A stretch of DNA of 64,000 nucleotides, from NCBI RefSeq assembly GCF_947241705.1, contig NC_079268.1, positions 496,001 to 560,000 on the forward strand, read 5' to 3'. The translations under genes were made by a program, and so were the position numbers. Positions 16,918 through 29,100 of this stretch are shown piece after piece. The stretch comes from Saccharomyces mikatae IFO 1815 (lineage: Eukaryota; Ascomycota; Saccharomycetes; Saccharomycetales; Saccharomycetaceae). Every line of letters begins with the position of its first letter. Position 1 is the stretch's first letter. The notes below the pieces were generated by a model. That model did no database searches and was not told where the DNA came from. It was given only the letters and a program-made list of their open reading frames with translations.

Positions 16918-19734
16918 ATGGATGCAGGCTTATCAACCATGGCACCAAGAAACGGTCAGTCTTCCGCAAGAGTTAAATTAAGAAACAATCTCTTGAATAG
17001 TGACATAGGAGACATTGACATTCGAGATGAGAGTCCAATTTCAAAAAGCGACAATGATAGGAATAACAACAACCAACCTTTTTCCATGTCTCTACAGCAG
17101 CAACAGCAATACTATGGTAATGATATCAACGAAGTTCCAATGCAAATGCCACTGCAGCAACGTCAGATTCCGATTCAAATGTACTCACAGCAGCAACGCC
17201 AGCAACAACAATACAATCTCGGGTATTCTAATCCACCCTTGAACGGGATACCGGTATCACAGCATAATTTTACCAAACCATCACCGAGCAGTAATCACAA
17301 TGGTGTTAATAGTAAAAAGGCTTCCTCTTTAACCCAAAGCTCATTTTCCAATTTTTTCAAACATAAACATCAATTTGGGAAATCGAAGAAGAACGCAAAG
17401 GGAGTGGGAGATGGTGATGATGACGAGGAAGTTATCCTAGAAGACTCCGCAAATGCAGACCTAACATTTAATGATATTCAAACACTCGGTCACAAAGGTG
17501 GTGACAAATATGGATATGGTGGCGATTCGGCTCCTATTATCCCCACATTAGTAACTAGAGATCGCGGGACTATGAGTAATACAGAGTACAGGAAATATAT
17601 GACTAATCAAAAGAAAACTGCAATGAATGCTATGGCAAAACAGACAAAAAATGGTGGTGCAGTCTCACTGCCACCCCGAGCAATGTCTTTGCAAAGTTTC
17701 CCCAATGGTAACCCTTTAATGCAAGCACCCGCTCCTCATCCAAACTTTCCACCAAATAACATGGTGGGTCCCAATTATTCAAGAGCGAATTCACTGATGA
17801 CTGGCCCTCCCAGACAGTTCCAGCAACCGCAACAACAACAAAGAATGCCACCGATTAATTATTACAACAATCGCCCAGGTCAGTTCCAAAATACTACTCA
17901 GCCAGTTATACGTACTGGCCAACAACAACCTCAACAACCTCAACAACCTCGCACCATGTCATTGACAAATGCCCCAAGATATTCGCCCCAAAATCCTACA
18001 CCATTCGTACTTCAACAGCAGTTATCACAAAGGCAACAACAACCCCAGCAGATGTCGGAAAACTATCGTACAATGTCACTACAAACTCAAAATGTTCCCC
18101 AAGGTTTCCAACAGTGGACTTCAAGTGACAATAATGCTAGAGCTGTACCCATCAGGAAACCAGCCGATCAATCTCCAATTTCTTCAAGAAATAACTCAGC
18201 TCACTCAATACCAATACCGAGCATACAAAATAAATCATCAAGTACATTTTCCTCTTCTACATCTTCCATAGATGCTACAGCAATCCCTGATTTAAAAAAA
18301 CAGAGATCTTCGCCATTAAAGAAACAAATAAACAACAATCAAACCATTGTAGAAAAGGGGAAATTAAATGTTTTACAGTTATCTGCACCTCAGCAAAAAG
18401 AACTAAAGGAAAAAGAGACGAAACTAGCTGAAATGGAGAAATCTTTACGTGAGAGGGAAATGCTAATAGAAGAAAAGGAACGAGCTAGGAAAAATGATGA
18501 AACAAGTGGAGCCTACGAAGCTTCACATAACTCAGATGATTTGAATCTAAGACCTACAAGCGCGTTAGAAACAGGCTTAGGAGATCTTACATTAGATGGT
18601 GAAGGTGTAGCGGCCAATAGAGCATCCCTGGTGACTTTTTCGTCAACATTTAGTGATTCTCCCTCCAAGCAGAGAATCATCAACACTAGGACTGGTATGT
18701 ACAAACTAGAAAACTCTACCGATATTAATGAATACGTGACGGCACAGGAGTTTCCTTCGCCTGAACAACATAGCGCCAATGTAGATAATGATGAAGCTAA
18801 CGCCATTAACGGAGCCGAGTCGAATAATAGTAATAGTAAGAGAGCTTCTTTTTTACACTCAATACCGGAAAGAGATCCCAAAAGAAACATTTCAGATTCT
18901 ACCATTAGGCGCCGTCAGTCCGATGATAATGACAAAAGGATAAGCAATGTCAACATATCCATGAATCAAGAAAATATCAACAATGATACTTTCTTATATA
19001 AGAAAAATAATCGCGATGGCCACTTGTCAGCAGCTTCATATATGTCTAGCTCTTCGCGAAAATCACTTATTTCTAATACGCTACCCTTGAATATCGATTC
19101 TACGTCTGAATCCGATAATTTTATACCACATATGGATTGCTCACCCTCCAAAAGGGAAGTTTCCACAGCTAATCACGGTAAGGGCGACACAAATGTTTCT
19201 GAAGAGGACTTCAGTTTTGATAATACCTTGGCAAAAACATATGAACCATTATATACAAAAAGAGGAGACTTGACTCACGCCATTTCAACTGATGGAGAAA
19301 AGGGCTCCGAGTCCAAGATGATAACAATTTCTGGTGAACAGTTGAATTTGATCACAGAAAACAAAGAACTGATGAATGAATTGACACTTGTGTCCACCGA
19401 ACTAGCCGAATCGATAAAAAGAGAAACTGAATTGGAAGAGAGAATACGGCTATATGAAACGGATAACTCAACGCCCAATTTTGACAATTCTTCAAGTGTA
19501 TCTTTTTCTGATTTTGAAAAGGAACTAAGGAAAAAGTCTAGCAAAATTGTCCAATTGATCCAACAATTAAATGAGGAGAGATTAAAAAGATTCATTGCTG
19601 AGGAGCAACTATTACTTCAAGAAAACGGCACCAAACCCAGTTCTATAGAATTGGTTGGAAGAATTGAAAATTTGAATAAGCTTATCGATGAGAGAGATTC
19701 TGAAATTGAAATGCTTAAAGATCATTTGCAATAG
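16918..19734 (+). CDS. EPO1: Epo1, tether of cortical ER to polarity and septin sites
   Basis: The 938-residue protein has a largely disordered N-terminal two thirds, with Gln-rich runs (LQQQQQYYG, QQQRQQQQ, QPQQQQR, QQPQQPQQP) and recurrent RAMSLQS / RTMSL motifs that look like basophilic kinase sites. Coiled-coil regions lie near residues 490-535 (KEKETKLAEMEKSLREREML) and at the C-terminus from about 800 (ISGEQLNLITENKELMNELT onwards). In S. cerevisiae Epo1 (YMR124W) links ER protein Scs2 to the polarisome and septins at the bud neck. Length is within a few residues of the orthologue; the differences fall in the Gln tracts. The first ATG is used. Confidence 0.93.
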   Translation: MDAGLSTMAPRNGQSSARVKLRNNLLNSDIGDIDIRDESPISKSDNDRNNNNQPFSMSLQQQQQYYGNDINEVPMQMPLQQRQIPIQMYSQQQRQQQQYNLGYSNPPLNGIPVSQHNFTKPSPSSNHNGVNSKKASSLTQSSFSNFFKHKHQFGKSKKNAKGVGDGDDDEEVILEDSANADLTFNDIQTLGHKGGDKYGYGGDSAPIIPTLVTRDRGTMSNTEYRKYMTNQKKTAMNAMAKQTKNGGAVSLPPRAMSLQSFPNGNPLMQAPAPHPNFPPNNMVGPNYSRANSLMTGPPRQFQQPQQQQRMPPINYYNNRPGQFQNTTQPVIRTGQQQPQQPQQPRTMSLTNAPRYSPQNPTPFVLQQQLSQRQQQPQQMSENYRTMSLQTQNVPQGFQQWTSSDNNARAVPIRKPADQSPISSRNNSAHSIPIPSIQNKSSSTFSSSTSSIDATAIPDLKKQRSSPLKKQINNNQTIVEKGKLNVLQLSAPQQKELKEKETKLAEMEKSLREREMLIEEKERARKNDETSGAYEASHNSDDLNLRPTSALETGLGDLTLDGEGVAANRASLVTFSSTFSDSPSKQRIINTRTGMYKLENSTDINEYVTAQEFPSPEQHSANVDNDEANAINGAESNNSNSKRASFLHSIPERDPKRNISDSTIRRRQSDDNDKRISNVNISMNQENINNDTFLYKKNNRDGHLSAASYMSSSSRKSLISNTLPLNIDSTSESDNFIPHMDCSPSKREVSTANHGKGDTNVSEEDFSFDNTLAKTYEPLYTKRGDLTHAISTDGEKGSESKMITISGEQLNLITENKELMNELTLVSTELAESIKRETELEERIRLYETDNSTPNFDNSSSVSFSDFEKELRKKSSKIVQLIQQLNEERLKRFIAEEQLLLQENGTKPSSIELVGRIENLNKLIDERDSEIEMLKDHLQ

Positions 19735-19980
19735 GTGAGTGATTCCTTTCATTGTATATATTTTCTACTACACTATAATCATATTATGTATAAAATCACT
19801 TTACACGTCGACGTTTATTTTTCAGTTTGTTCTTGAAAAAGTTGAAGAGAAATAGAATTCACACATTTAATAACAGGTAAGGTGAAGTAGAGCTGAAAGA
19901 GGGACAAGAGATATATCGCTAATCAAAACTGCTTTAGCAAATACATTAGGGGGCACAATTGCACTGTAGATAAATTAGAT

Positions 19981-22886
19981 ATGTTTAATAGGAAGAGAAG
20001 AGGAGGTATGTTCCAAATGCATTGTTTTCCAGAAGATCCATTTAGAAAGTATACATCAAGACCAGTTAAGATGATATTTCCATTTTTGTCAGTTAGTACG
20101 GTGTGCGACAGAAAAGTTTACTTTTGTGGCATTAAGAAGTGGAGAAATTATAAATACAGAATACGTTACAAGAAGAGAACATTCTTATTTTGATTTCTGT
20201 CATAATTTGGTTTCGCCTTTCGAATTTATTCGATTGTTTTTGTTTTCTAAAAATCAACTGTCCAGATCCATTCAAATTACTAACATACCCACTTTTGACA
20301 ATCTTGCATATGATCTTACCATTAGATTTCGATGAAGACGAAAATTATCGCGACTTTAGGCCTCGTGTGCCTAAAAGGCAAAGAATCCCGCCTGTCGTTC
20401 AACTGTGTAAAGAGATGATGCCCGATATCCGTACCATTGGTGAATCTGTCAAAGCTTTTGAAGACGATATCAAATTCTTGAGTGAAGCCATAATGAATGA
20501 GTATGGTCATGAGGACTACTTTAATAATGCCTTATTGAGTACTTTTAACGCTGTTGTTGTGGAGCAACCGCAAAAACAAGCTGCCATTGCGCTATTAACC
20601 ATGGTTGTCAATTCAAAAAATAATGTTGCAGGGAAGAGTATCATAAATTACTTTTTCGAAGAATTACAAAAATGGTGTAAAGAGACATATAATAATGAAT
20701 TCAAGGGTGCTTCGAATGAAACCGGACCATGGAATAAGATTAAATTGATCTTAAGATTTTTATCTATTTTATCTCCAATGTTTTTGGTTGATGAGCTAAT
20801 CAATATTTACAAGGGCTTATTTGAACTGAGTATTGAACTGAACAATCTGGATCCGGATAATAGAGTTCCGATCTCTGAAGCAATTTACACTAATACTTTG
20901 TTGAACATACCATATTTGTTTTTTTTCAACAAGAATAATGATGTTTTAAGAACAAAAGTAGAAGAGCTACTTGTATACGTTGAACAAAACTATCGAGTTA
21001 AAACAACAGACATAAAGTTGTTAAGAGAATACAATGACGAATCTCCATATGAAATGGTAGAGCTTGTCCAAGTTGCGTTGCCAAACATCAAGAAAGCATT
21101 GGTTAATAACATGGAGCATCTTAATGAATTTTTCCCTGATTGGAACCATTTGTTAACTCCACAAACGGGAGACGAAGGATTTAATGATGCTTTGGCGCTT
21201 CCATCAGTAGAAGAGCTGAAACCTTTTCTACGTTTGGATAATGGCATTGGTTCCGTTGATAGTATGTGGAAGACACCAAGATATGTTTTTCACGTTTATT
21301 TACCAAATTCTGCTGGTAATTTCGAAACCGTGGTGCCCATCAATACATATGCTGGTCAACTATTCAACGATATTATTATCGATCTGGTTGAAAGTTTGGA
21401 ATTCAATAGGAAAGAAGTGGCCAGACAAGTAATAACTCTGGATCTTTTTTTTAAGGCTGGTATATTCACAGAACCTGGCGAATCTATTGCCCAGTTAATC
21501 GCTACTTATGAAGAAAATCCATTGGCCTCTACTTTCAAGATTGAGGACTTGGCTATTGAAACTATTTTGGGGCTTATTTTCAAATTGCCTAGCGTTTCGC
21601 AACCTTTTGCTTACTTTTACACTTTGTTGGTAGATATTTGTCAAAATTCTCCAAAAGCGATTGCCCCTGTTTTTGGTAGGGCATTTAGATTTTTCTACAA
21701 CCATTTAGATTCTTTGGATTTTGAACTAAAGTTAAGATATTTGGATTGGTTTTCAATTCAAATGAGTAACTTTAACTTTTCTTGGAAATGGAATGAATGG
21801 GAAGAAGATTCAATTAAATTCGGAAAGTATTTTTATAACCCGAAGGTAAACTTTGCTAAAAATTTAATTCAAAAAGAGCTACGGTTGACTTCGAATTTTT
21901 CAGAAGTGGAGGATAGTTTACCACAAGAATTCACGAAGTATTTGGATACTTCTTACATTCCAAGAGATCAATTGGTTAGTTATTATCAATCTTTATTCAC
22001 TGGTTACACAGTGGAAGAAGATTCAATTAGAAAGAATGATCTATATTTCAGACAAGAAGGTGTACCTATGGAAAACACAGTTCGAAAAATTTTGGATTAT
22101 ACCCATAAAGCGAATAACTCTAGAGAAGTTACTGAATTAGAAGGTATTTTAGAAGAGTTAAAGGAAGAACATGGTTCCATAATTTCCGACTTTAGCAGAT
22201 TTGTTATCATATTGCTAGTTCAGGCTGTTGCAGACTCAGGTAGTAGATCTTTATCACATGCTAACAAGTATATCAATGATTTGAAAGAAGATCTCAGAAC
22301 GGTATTTGGGAAGATTGAATTAGATGCCGAAGTAAAAGAGTACATTATAATTGAAGCCGTTCTAACTTTCTGGAACGCTAACCCCCAGACAGGTTTTCTG
22401 GTAGCAGATGCCTTCAAATATGCAGGTTTGATTACTTCTAAAACCATTTTTACATTTATATTTAACGAAACTGGTTTGAAGAATAATGGTTTGGTTGAAG
22501 CAACTGCCATTGAAGCTGTCTTTAGAAACTTATCTCAACAGATAACAGAAGAAAATGAAAGCGGAAATAATTTCGAGTTTGTTTTTGAAAGGTTATGCAC
22601 CATTGTCAACAACACTGTAGGCTTACTGGAAGTTAATAATGACGAAGATATTGAAATACCAAATGTAAACAGTGAGATGGACATTGATGATATTGAAGAT
22701 GATGGGCTGGATTTGAAGTGGAAGTATGTTACAGCAATAGGATTTATCAAAAGTATACTAAGAAGATATTCTTATGAGTACCGTGAACTAGCAGATAAAT
22801 TCATTGCTGGCATTGACAACGCCATTCCACATGAGTCGACAAGAAGATCGATTTTAAATTGGATTCAAGAAACAAAGGAAATTTGA
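19981..22886 (+). CDS. STO1: Sto1 (Cbc1/CBP80), large subunit of nuclear cap-binding complex
   Basis: Spliced gene. Exon 1 19981-20005 encodes MFNRKRRG plus one base; exon 2 is 20326-22886. Total 861 residues, the S. cerevisiae length. The 320-nt intron has a GTATGT donor at 20006, TACTAAC at 20278-20284 and a TTAG acceptor. The product is the helical, MIF4G-repeat CBP80 subunit that with Cbc2 binds the m7G cap and promotes splicing, export and decay control. An N-terminal basic bipartite signal (RKRRG...PKRQR) is assembled across the splice junction. An acidic stretch MDIDDIEDDGLD lies near the C-terminus. An intron in a splicing factor invites autoregulation, but none is shown here. Confidence 0.97.
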
Positions 22887-23179
22887 AAGAATGAGGCGAA
22901 GTGGCTTAGATTTGTTATTATTACTATTTTTAGGTTTTAAACTACACATAACTAGTGTAATATTCTTATGTATAAGATTATTCGGCTTTACGTTTAATTA
23001 ATATTAAAACTGTATCTATAACAAACAACTGAAATCGTGATTGGACAGGAACAATACCGAAGCTGTGGGTATCACCAAGTTTTCCTCTAATTACTGAATT
23101 ATTACTTTTATTGTTTAATAAGTATATAATACAACCTAAATGGTATGCTATATTATGCTGCGCTAAGATCAAGCGATTT

Positions 23180-24208
23180 TTAATGACGGATTACACTTTT
23201 GTAGCTATCTACTTCTGTAAGTTTGTCGCGCAGTGCGTTACAATCAGAGTCTGACTCGCACTGGTGTCCTTCAGAATTGGTCAGGTCTACACCAGATGAG
23301 ATATGCCTTGCCACGGTGCTTCTGCTGCTTTCTCTAACCAAGTGAGTAGGCGATTCAGGAAAATAATGCATATCATCCTGTGCGTATTCGTTTTCATCAA
23401 ACGGGTTAATTGAATACTTTGATTCAGTTCTTTCAATATTATTAGAACTACCGTTTAATTTAAAATTCTGTAAATTTGCAAACGAAATATCCCTTGTTAA
23501 TGACATTTCTCCAAAATAGAGACATAATTTAACAAAGTTTATGAACTGGTCTCTCGTAACATCTTTGCCTGAAAATCTGATTGTTTCATATAAGGCAATA
23601 AACTTTTTTGCTTTATCTAACTGAATTTTATTGGCATTGTGGTTAACAAATTGAGAGTTCACCACATCAGCAAAAGTATCCTCCAGTTTCATCCTAACAT
23701 CTAAATTGTTTAGAAACAATCCGTGGTATTTTAACCTGTCCGTTAAACTCTTTATACAATCGGCATAGTTTAGGTATTCTGGGAATAACTTTTCATTTGA
23801 CGGGTAGTCACATCTCTTCGGAGGTTCTAGTCCATCATGAATAACAGGATCCTTAGGTTTTCTGAGTAGAATCGTTAATTCCTTGGACCTTTCCATATTT
23901 TGCAATACTGCTTCTCGACTTGAACGGTGCGGGAGATCAGCCGGCGTGATCGGGATATATCTTCTAGGTATATCCTTTAAGCAGCTCTTGTGAAATAGCA
24001 TTCTTCCAACAATAATAAAGATACAAAAAACACCAAAAACAACTAAAGCACCAACAACAATGAACGTATTGAAGGCGTTATTCTCTGATTTGGAAGCTTG
24101 TGCGATGGAATCTATTGGTAATACAACTGAAAACCCAATCAAAAGTATCAAAGAAACGAAGAGGGAAGCTTTATATAACCACGACTTGAGTTTCGATAAT
24201 CCGGACAT
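23180..24208 (-). CDS. DLT1: Dlt1, membrane protein of unknown function
   Basis: The 342-residue protein begins [13 protein letters not shown]. It has two membrane segments near residues 11-32 ([19 protein letters not shown]) and 48-68 ([20 protein letters not shown]), followed by a large, probably cytosolic domain ([16 protein letters not shown] onwards). It ends in a Ser/Asp-rich tail. Fungal members of this family (DUF4231-unrelated, often called defect at low temperature protein 1) share this layout. The name follows synteny with YMR126C. The S. cerevisiae mutant is reported as 6-azauracil sensitive; the molecular function is unknown. The frame is intact. Confidence 0.9.
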   Translation of the reverse strand: MSGLSKLKSWLYKASLFVSLILLIGFSVVLPIDSIAQASKSENNAFNTFIVVGALVVFGVFCIFIIVGRMLFHKSCLKDIPRRYIPITPADLPHRSSREAVLQNMERSKELTILLRKPKDPVIHDGLEPPKRCDYPSNEKLFPEYLNYADCIKSLTDRLKYHGLFLNNLDVRMKLEDTFADVVNSQFVNHNANKIQLDKAKKFIALYETIRFSGKDVTRDQFINFVKLCLYFGEMSLTRDISFANLQNFKLNGSSNNIERTESKYSINPFDENEYAQDDMHYFPESPTHLVRESSRSTVARHISSGVDLTNSEGHQCESDSDCNALRDKLTEVDSYKSVIRH

Positions 24209-24752
24209 TTACTTTCAATTATCAACAATCACGTCTATAATAATATTACCAGACCAAAGCTGTATGGATAAATTTTTTTCAATAAAATTCAATGTGTTGT
24301 GTTATGTTTCACCCCCCCACTTTCTTTTATACCTGGGCGCTATGATCTTTTGTAAAATAATAAAAATTTGATTATATCGTACTCTTGCTTAACTCTAGTT
24401 CAACATCACCACAGAGGAATGATTTTTTATCTTCCCTTATCTTCCTTTTTTGCCTTCTTATTTTTGCGTTTGCTTTGTTGCTCATATTTGTTATGTCGTT
24501 GCTCGTCATCGAAAAGCGGCTTAAAAGACGGCTTGTGGAAAGTAGACTTGGCATGTCTTTTATAGTGGAAGATGTTTTTATTTTGAACCAAAGCGTAAAT
24601 ACTTAACTAAATGAACTTGTTTCATTATTTCTCTATTGCGGACTATGTTAACTAATGAAGTTTCTCTTTGTAGTCATTCATAAACCAATTCGTCAAGCAG
24701 TATTATATCTTGAAATAAATATGTAGTTTATATTACATCGTAAAATTGATTT
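24209..24752. other. Intergenic between DLT1 and SAS2
   Basis: About 540 bp on the 3' side of SAS2 and 5' side of DLT1. It contains the candidate broken small frame at 24427-24625 listed separately, and a CCCCCCCAC run near 24310. Confidence 0.5.
24427..24625 (-). pseudogene. Possible small basic-protein gene split by one frame change
   Basis: On the minus strand an ATG at 24625 opens MKQVHLVKYLRFGSK and stops. The adjoining frame then reads NKNIFHYKRHAKSTFHKPSF, continues KPLFDDEQRHNKYEQQSKRK and ends in KKAKKEDKGR at 24427. The two parts abut at a short A-rich stretch and are offset by one base. A combined length of about 66 residues, with a lysine-rich C-terminus, looks like a small nuclear or ribosome-associated protein. 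I do not recognise it, and no such gene is annotated at this place in S. cerevisiae as far as I recall. It may be a chance frame in AT-rich DNA. Confidence 0.3.
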
Positions 24753-25769
24753 CTAGTCGTCTATTAGCAAGTATTCATCTTTTAGTTTGAACCAGTTCCC
24801 TTTTGCTCCGTGCGTTTTCAACCAAGTGTTCAAGGATTGTAAGTATATTTGATTATTTTCTCCGATACAGTTCAAGTGCTTCAAAGTTAAAATAATATCA
24901 CTGACTCTCATTCCAGTCACTATAGAGAGGTCCTCCAGGGTCACTTTATCAAAATGTGCGAGATCACCTTCAATGAGATGCCAACAGAGTATCTGTGACC
25001 AGTATTTCAAGTACCCGATCAATCCAAAGGGGGATAACGGTACTTCTGGCCCTGATATGACACCTTCTGATTGAGATAATTTATATGAGAACTCAATAAG
25101 TAAAAGGCCCAACCCACGCCTTTGATATGGTGGGAATATCAAGATGCATGCTAGGTTATTTTGCTGATATGACACAAGATCTTTCGAAAAAAACCCCATT
25201 GGCTTTTCTGATCCAGTTTCGTAAACTATGTAAAATTCATAATGATCTACCTTAAAATACATGGATTTGTTGTCCAGATACAACTTCGTAAAAAGACAAA
25301 GACATTGGCAAAATAGCTGGTGCTTGGATCCTTTCACTCTTCTTATTGTGTATTCTGGACTTTTATATTTTATTTTGCCCGGAGAACGGTATTGGAATGG
25401 ACAGAATGCAACATGTGCTTCAAACCGTGTCCGGTCATCGGTGTACTTGAAGCAATATTCACAGACAAAAAGAGTGTCTAGCCAGTATCGCTCGCTGGAA
25501 GCAGAAGAAAGCTGGCACTTGGACTCGGAGCATCCTAACCTTTTGGTTTCAGGGTCAAAATAAACAGCACTCCCATACCAAGTGGGAAATCTTTTGCTCA
25601 AACCGAATTGGATCTGCTTTATGTTCCTTTCGTTCAGTATTCCATATAACATCTCCTTTTGACCCTTTTTTATCTTTGCTGAGGATTCATTCTTTCCTTT
25701 TCCACCATTTTTCTTCCCTTTAAGTTGCTGGGCAGTTGCTGTGAGTGATTGACCTATAGATCCGGCCAT
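24753..25769 (-). CDS. SAS2: Sas2, MYST histone acetyltransferase (H4 Lys16)
   Basis: The start MAGSIGQSL gives 338 residues, the S. cerevisiae length; the seven upstream in-frame codons lack a proper start context. The MYST C2HC zinc finger is visible with C103, C106, H119 and C123. The catalytic core has the active-site Cys in NLACILIF (C208), the acetyl-CoA loop QRRGLG (216-221) and the catalytic Glu in SGPEVPLSPFG (E242). Sas2 with Sas4 and Sas5 forms the SAS-I complex that acetylates H4K16 and opposes Sir spreading near telomeres and silent loci. It is convergent with nothing; DLT1 lies downstream on the same strand. Confidence 0.97.
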   Translation of the reverse strand: MAGSIGQSLTATAQQLKGKKNGGKGKNESSAKIKKGQKEMLYGILNERNIKQIQFGLSKRFPTWYGSAVYFDPETKRLGCSESKCQLSSASSERYWLDTLFVCEYCFKYTDDRTRFEAHVAFCPFQYRSPGKIKYKSPEYTIRRVKGSKHQLFCQCLCLFTKLYLDNKSMYFKVDHYEFYIVYETGSEKPMGFFSKDLVSYQQNNLACILIFPPYQRRGLGLLLIEFSYKLSQSEGVISGPEVPLSPFGLIGYLKYWSQILCWHLIEGDLAHFDKVTLEDLSIVTGMRVSDIILTLKHLNCIGENNQIYLQSLNTWLKTHGAKGNWFKLKDEYLLIDD

Positions 25770-25990
25770 TCTCCTCAGGATTAAAAACAAAGATCAACTA
25801 AACGGTAGCGACCCGCGTTGCAAAAGAAATTGACTTTCAATTTAAAGGATTTACAACGCTTTACAACTTTTTACATGCTTCATCCAGTCTGAAATGGATG
25901 TGGTTTAAAGATTCATAAACTCTTGTGATTGATCAACCATCTCGCTATTCTTCACATTTACGCGCCCAACGTATAATGGTTGGGTGTTCC

Positions 25991-26012
25991 GAAAATTTTC
26001 ATTGGCGATGAG
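25991..26012 (+). promoter_or_regulatory. RRPE and PAC motifs upstream of ECM16
   Basis: GAAAATTTTCA (RRPE type, 25991-26001) is followed by an exact PAC motif GCGATGAG (26005-26012), about 130 bp upstream of the ECM16 start. This pair is characteristic of ribosome-biogenesis genes (Stb3 and Dot6/Tod6 binding), fitting ECM16's role. Confidence 0.75.
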
Positions 26013-26139
26013 CTGCTAAAGTATTGTTATTCCAGATGGCACCATTATAATAATATCAAAAGAGCAGAAGCTACAGACCATCTAAAAATATATTGAGGCA
26101 ATCTAGTACTGACAACAGACTCTTTGAAATAGTACAAAT

Positions 26140-29100
26140 ATGGGTACTTATAGGAAAAGGTTCAATGAGAAGGCCAGATCCGGCCATATGGCTAAATTAA
26201 AAGAGTTGAAGAGAATCAGGAATAAGCAGTTTACCAGACAGGATGAAAACAATGAAGAGATGAAAAAGTCGGATTCAGATACATGTGAAAGTGTCATAGC
26301 GGATTCAAACGTTAATGCTGATGTCCTTAAACCTCTTACTGAGGAAGAAAAGATGATGAAAAAAAGAAAGTTACAAGAGTTATTTACCCCAAAGGAATCA
26401 AAAGTTTCAAGATTGAAGAAAAAAAGGCTGGATAAGTTTATTGAGCATCAGCTGAAAAGAGAGGAAAGAAAGACTATTATTGACAAACTTCAAAACTATA
26501 AGATAGATACAAGTTTGTTGACAAGCTCTAAAAAGCTAGGTGAGGGCAGGCAGACTAAGAAGGAAGAATTCAAAGAAGCACTGAGTTTAGAGCGTCAAGG
26601 AAGAGGAAGTGAAAAAACAAAAGAGGTGTTATATGAAGAGTATGAATCGAAAGTTTGGGATAAGGATAGTGAAGCAGAGAGCCAAGAGGACGATGACCAA
26701 GAAGATTTCGAGGCGTCATTTGGTACTATGGTGGAACCAACAGATAAGGAAGAGAACAAATCGTCTGGTTTTATTGATCACAGGCCAGCAAAATTTGGTG
26801 GATCTGGCTTTGGTTTCGGATTCAATAATGTAAAGGTCGTGAATAAAGGAAGTAAAACTCCAAAGATGAAATATAATTGGCGACAACGTGTAGAGATGGA
26901 AGAACAAAAAAAGCATGGGAAGGATGAAGAAATGGATTTCGACACGACATCAGAAGATGAAGACGAGATGGAACATGAAGAAGAAGAAAACCAAGATAGG
27001 TCTAGTAAAGACTTACCTGAAGAAGCTGAAGGTACGAATGGCGAAACTAGTTTAAAAGAATCTGACCAAAAAAACGTCGGAAGTGAATTCAAGGACTGGG
27101 CTAATCAAGAAATCAAAAAAATGGAAGGCAGGAATCAAGAGCTGGTAACCCCCACTTTAAACATTGACTACAAACCGATAGTCAGAGAGGAAGATTTAGA
27201 TGATGGTCTCAAAGAAACCTACATCCCAATAGATGAGAATTCGACACGTAAAGCCTTCTATGTCAAGGTTAATAGATCAGACGAAATTCAGAAAACAAGA
27301 ATCCAACTACCTGTATTTGGTGAGGAACACAGAATTATGGAGGCTATTCACCACAATGATGTAGTGATTATCTGTGGTGAAACCGGGTCGGGAAAGACTA
27401 CACAAGTCCCACAGTTTTTATATGAAGCAGGTTTTGGTGCCGAAGACTCTCCAGATTATCCAGGGATGGTTGGTATTACACAACCAAGAAGGGTGGCTGC
27501 TGTGTCTATGGCTGGGCGTGTAGCAAATGAATTGGGTGATCATGGTCATAAAGTAGGATATCAAATTAGGTTTGATTCTACCATGAAGGGGGATAAAAAA
27601 GTAAAGTTTATGACGGATGGGGTTTTATTACGAGAAATGATGCATGATTTTAAATTGGCTAAATATTCCTCTATTATCATAGATGAAGCCCACGAAAGAA
27701 ACATCAATACTGATATTTTGATTGGTATGTTGAGCCGTTGTGTTCGCTTGAGGGCTAAACAGCATGAGGAAAATCCAACGGAACACAAGAGACTAAAACT
27801 TATTGTCATGTCGGCTACATTAAGGGTATCAGACTTCAGTGAAAATAAATCATTGTTTCCTATTGTACCTCCTGTGTTACAGGTTGATGCAAGGCAGTTC
27901 CCTGTCTCTATCCACTTTAATCGTAGAACTGCATTCAATTATACAGAAGAGGCTTTTAGAAAGACCTGTAAAATTCATCAGAAGCTCCCTCCTGGTGCTA
28001 TATTGGTGTTCTTGACCGGTCAGCAAGAAATCACACACATGGTAAAAAGGTTAAGAAAGGAATTTCCTTTCAAGAAGAATTCCCAATACAACAAAGAACT
28101 AGATACTACTATCTCTAAGGTAGGTGTTAGTCCAAAAACAACAGACTTGGAGGCTGAAGACATAGATTTTAGTGTCCAAGTTATTGACCAAGATAAATTT
28201 AAGAGCGCAATAGAATACGAAGAGCATGAGGCTAACAATGATAGTGGAGAAGAAGGGGAAGAAGAAGGATTTGAGGAGGTCTTAACTGAAGAACAAACAG
28301 CTAATGATCCTCTATATGTGCTTCCACTATATTCTCTATTACCAACCAAGGATCAAATGAGAGTCTTCCAGCAACCTCCTCAAGGCTCCAGATTATGTAT
28401 TGTTGCAACCAATGTTGCAGAAACATCGTTGACTATACCTGGGGTTAGATATGTCGTTGATTGTGGGAGATGTAAGGAACGTAAGTATAATGAATCAAAT
28501 GGTGTGCAGAGTTTTGAAGTCGGTTGGGTCAGTAAAGCTAGTGCTAATCAAAGAAGCGGGAGAGCAGGACGTACTGGTCCAGGTCATTGTTACCGTTTAT
28601 ATTCATCCGCTGTTTTCGAACATGATTTTGAACAGTTTTCCAAACCTGAAATTCTAAGAATGCCAGTGGAAAGCATCGTGTTACAAATGAAGAGTATGGC
28701 TATTCATAATATTGTGAATTTCCCATTTCCAACTCCCCCAGATAGGATAGCTCTTTCTAAAGCAGTGCAGTTACTGCAATATTTAGGAGCTCTTGATAAT
28801 AAAGAAAAGATTACTGAAGATGGTAGAAGGATGAGCCTTTTCCCTCTTTCGCCTAGATTCTCTAAAATGTTGCTTGTTTCCGATGAAAAAGCCTGCCTTC
28901 CTTATATCGTAGCAATTGTCAGTGTACTTTCCGTGGGAGATCCATACATCAATGAATTTGAGCTAGGAATAAATGAAATTTCAAGGAAATTAAGTGCTGA
29001 TGAGCAGAGTGATGAAATTGATAAAAAAGTTGATAAATCAATATCTGATATGGACCCCGAGCTCAAAAAGGAATTGCGCACTAAATTCTATAAAAGCAGG

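Noticed and set aside
18513-18905. 130-codon minus-strand frame inside EPO1
   Set aside because: Antisense shadow of the Ser/Asn-rich part of EPO1.
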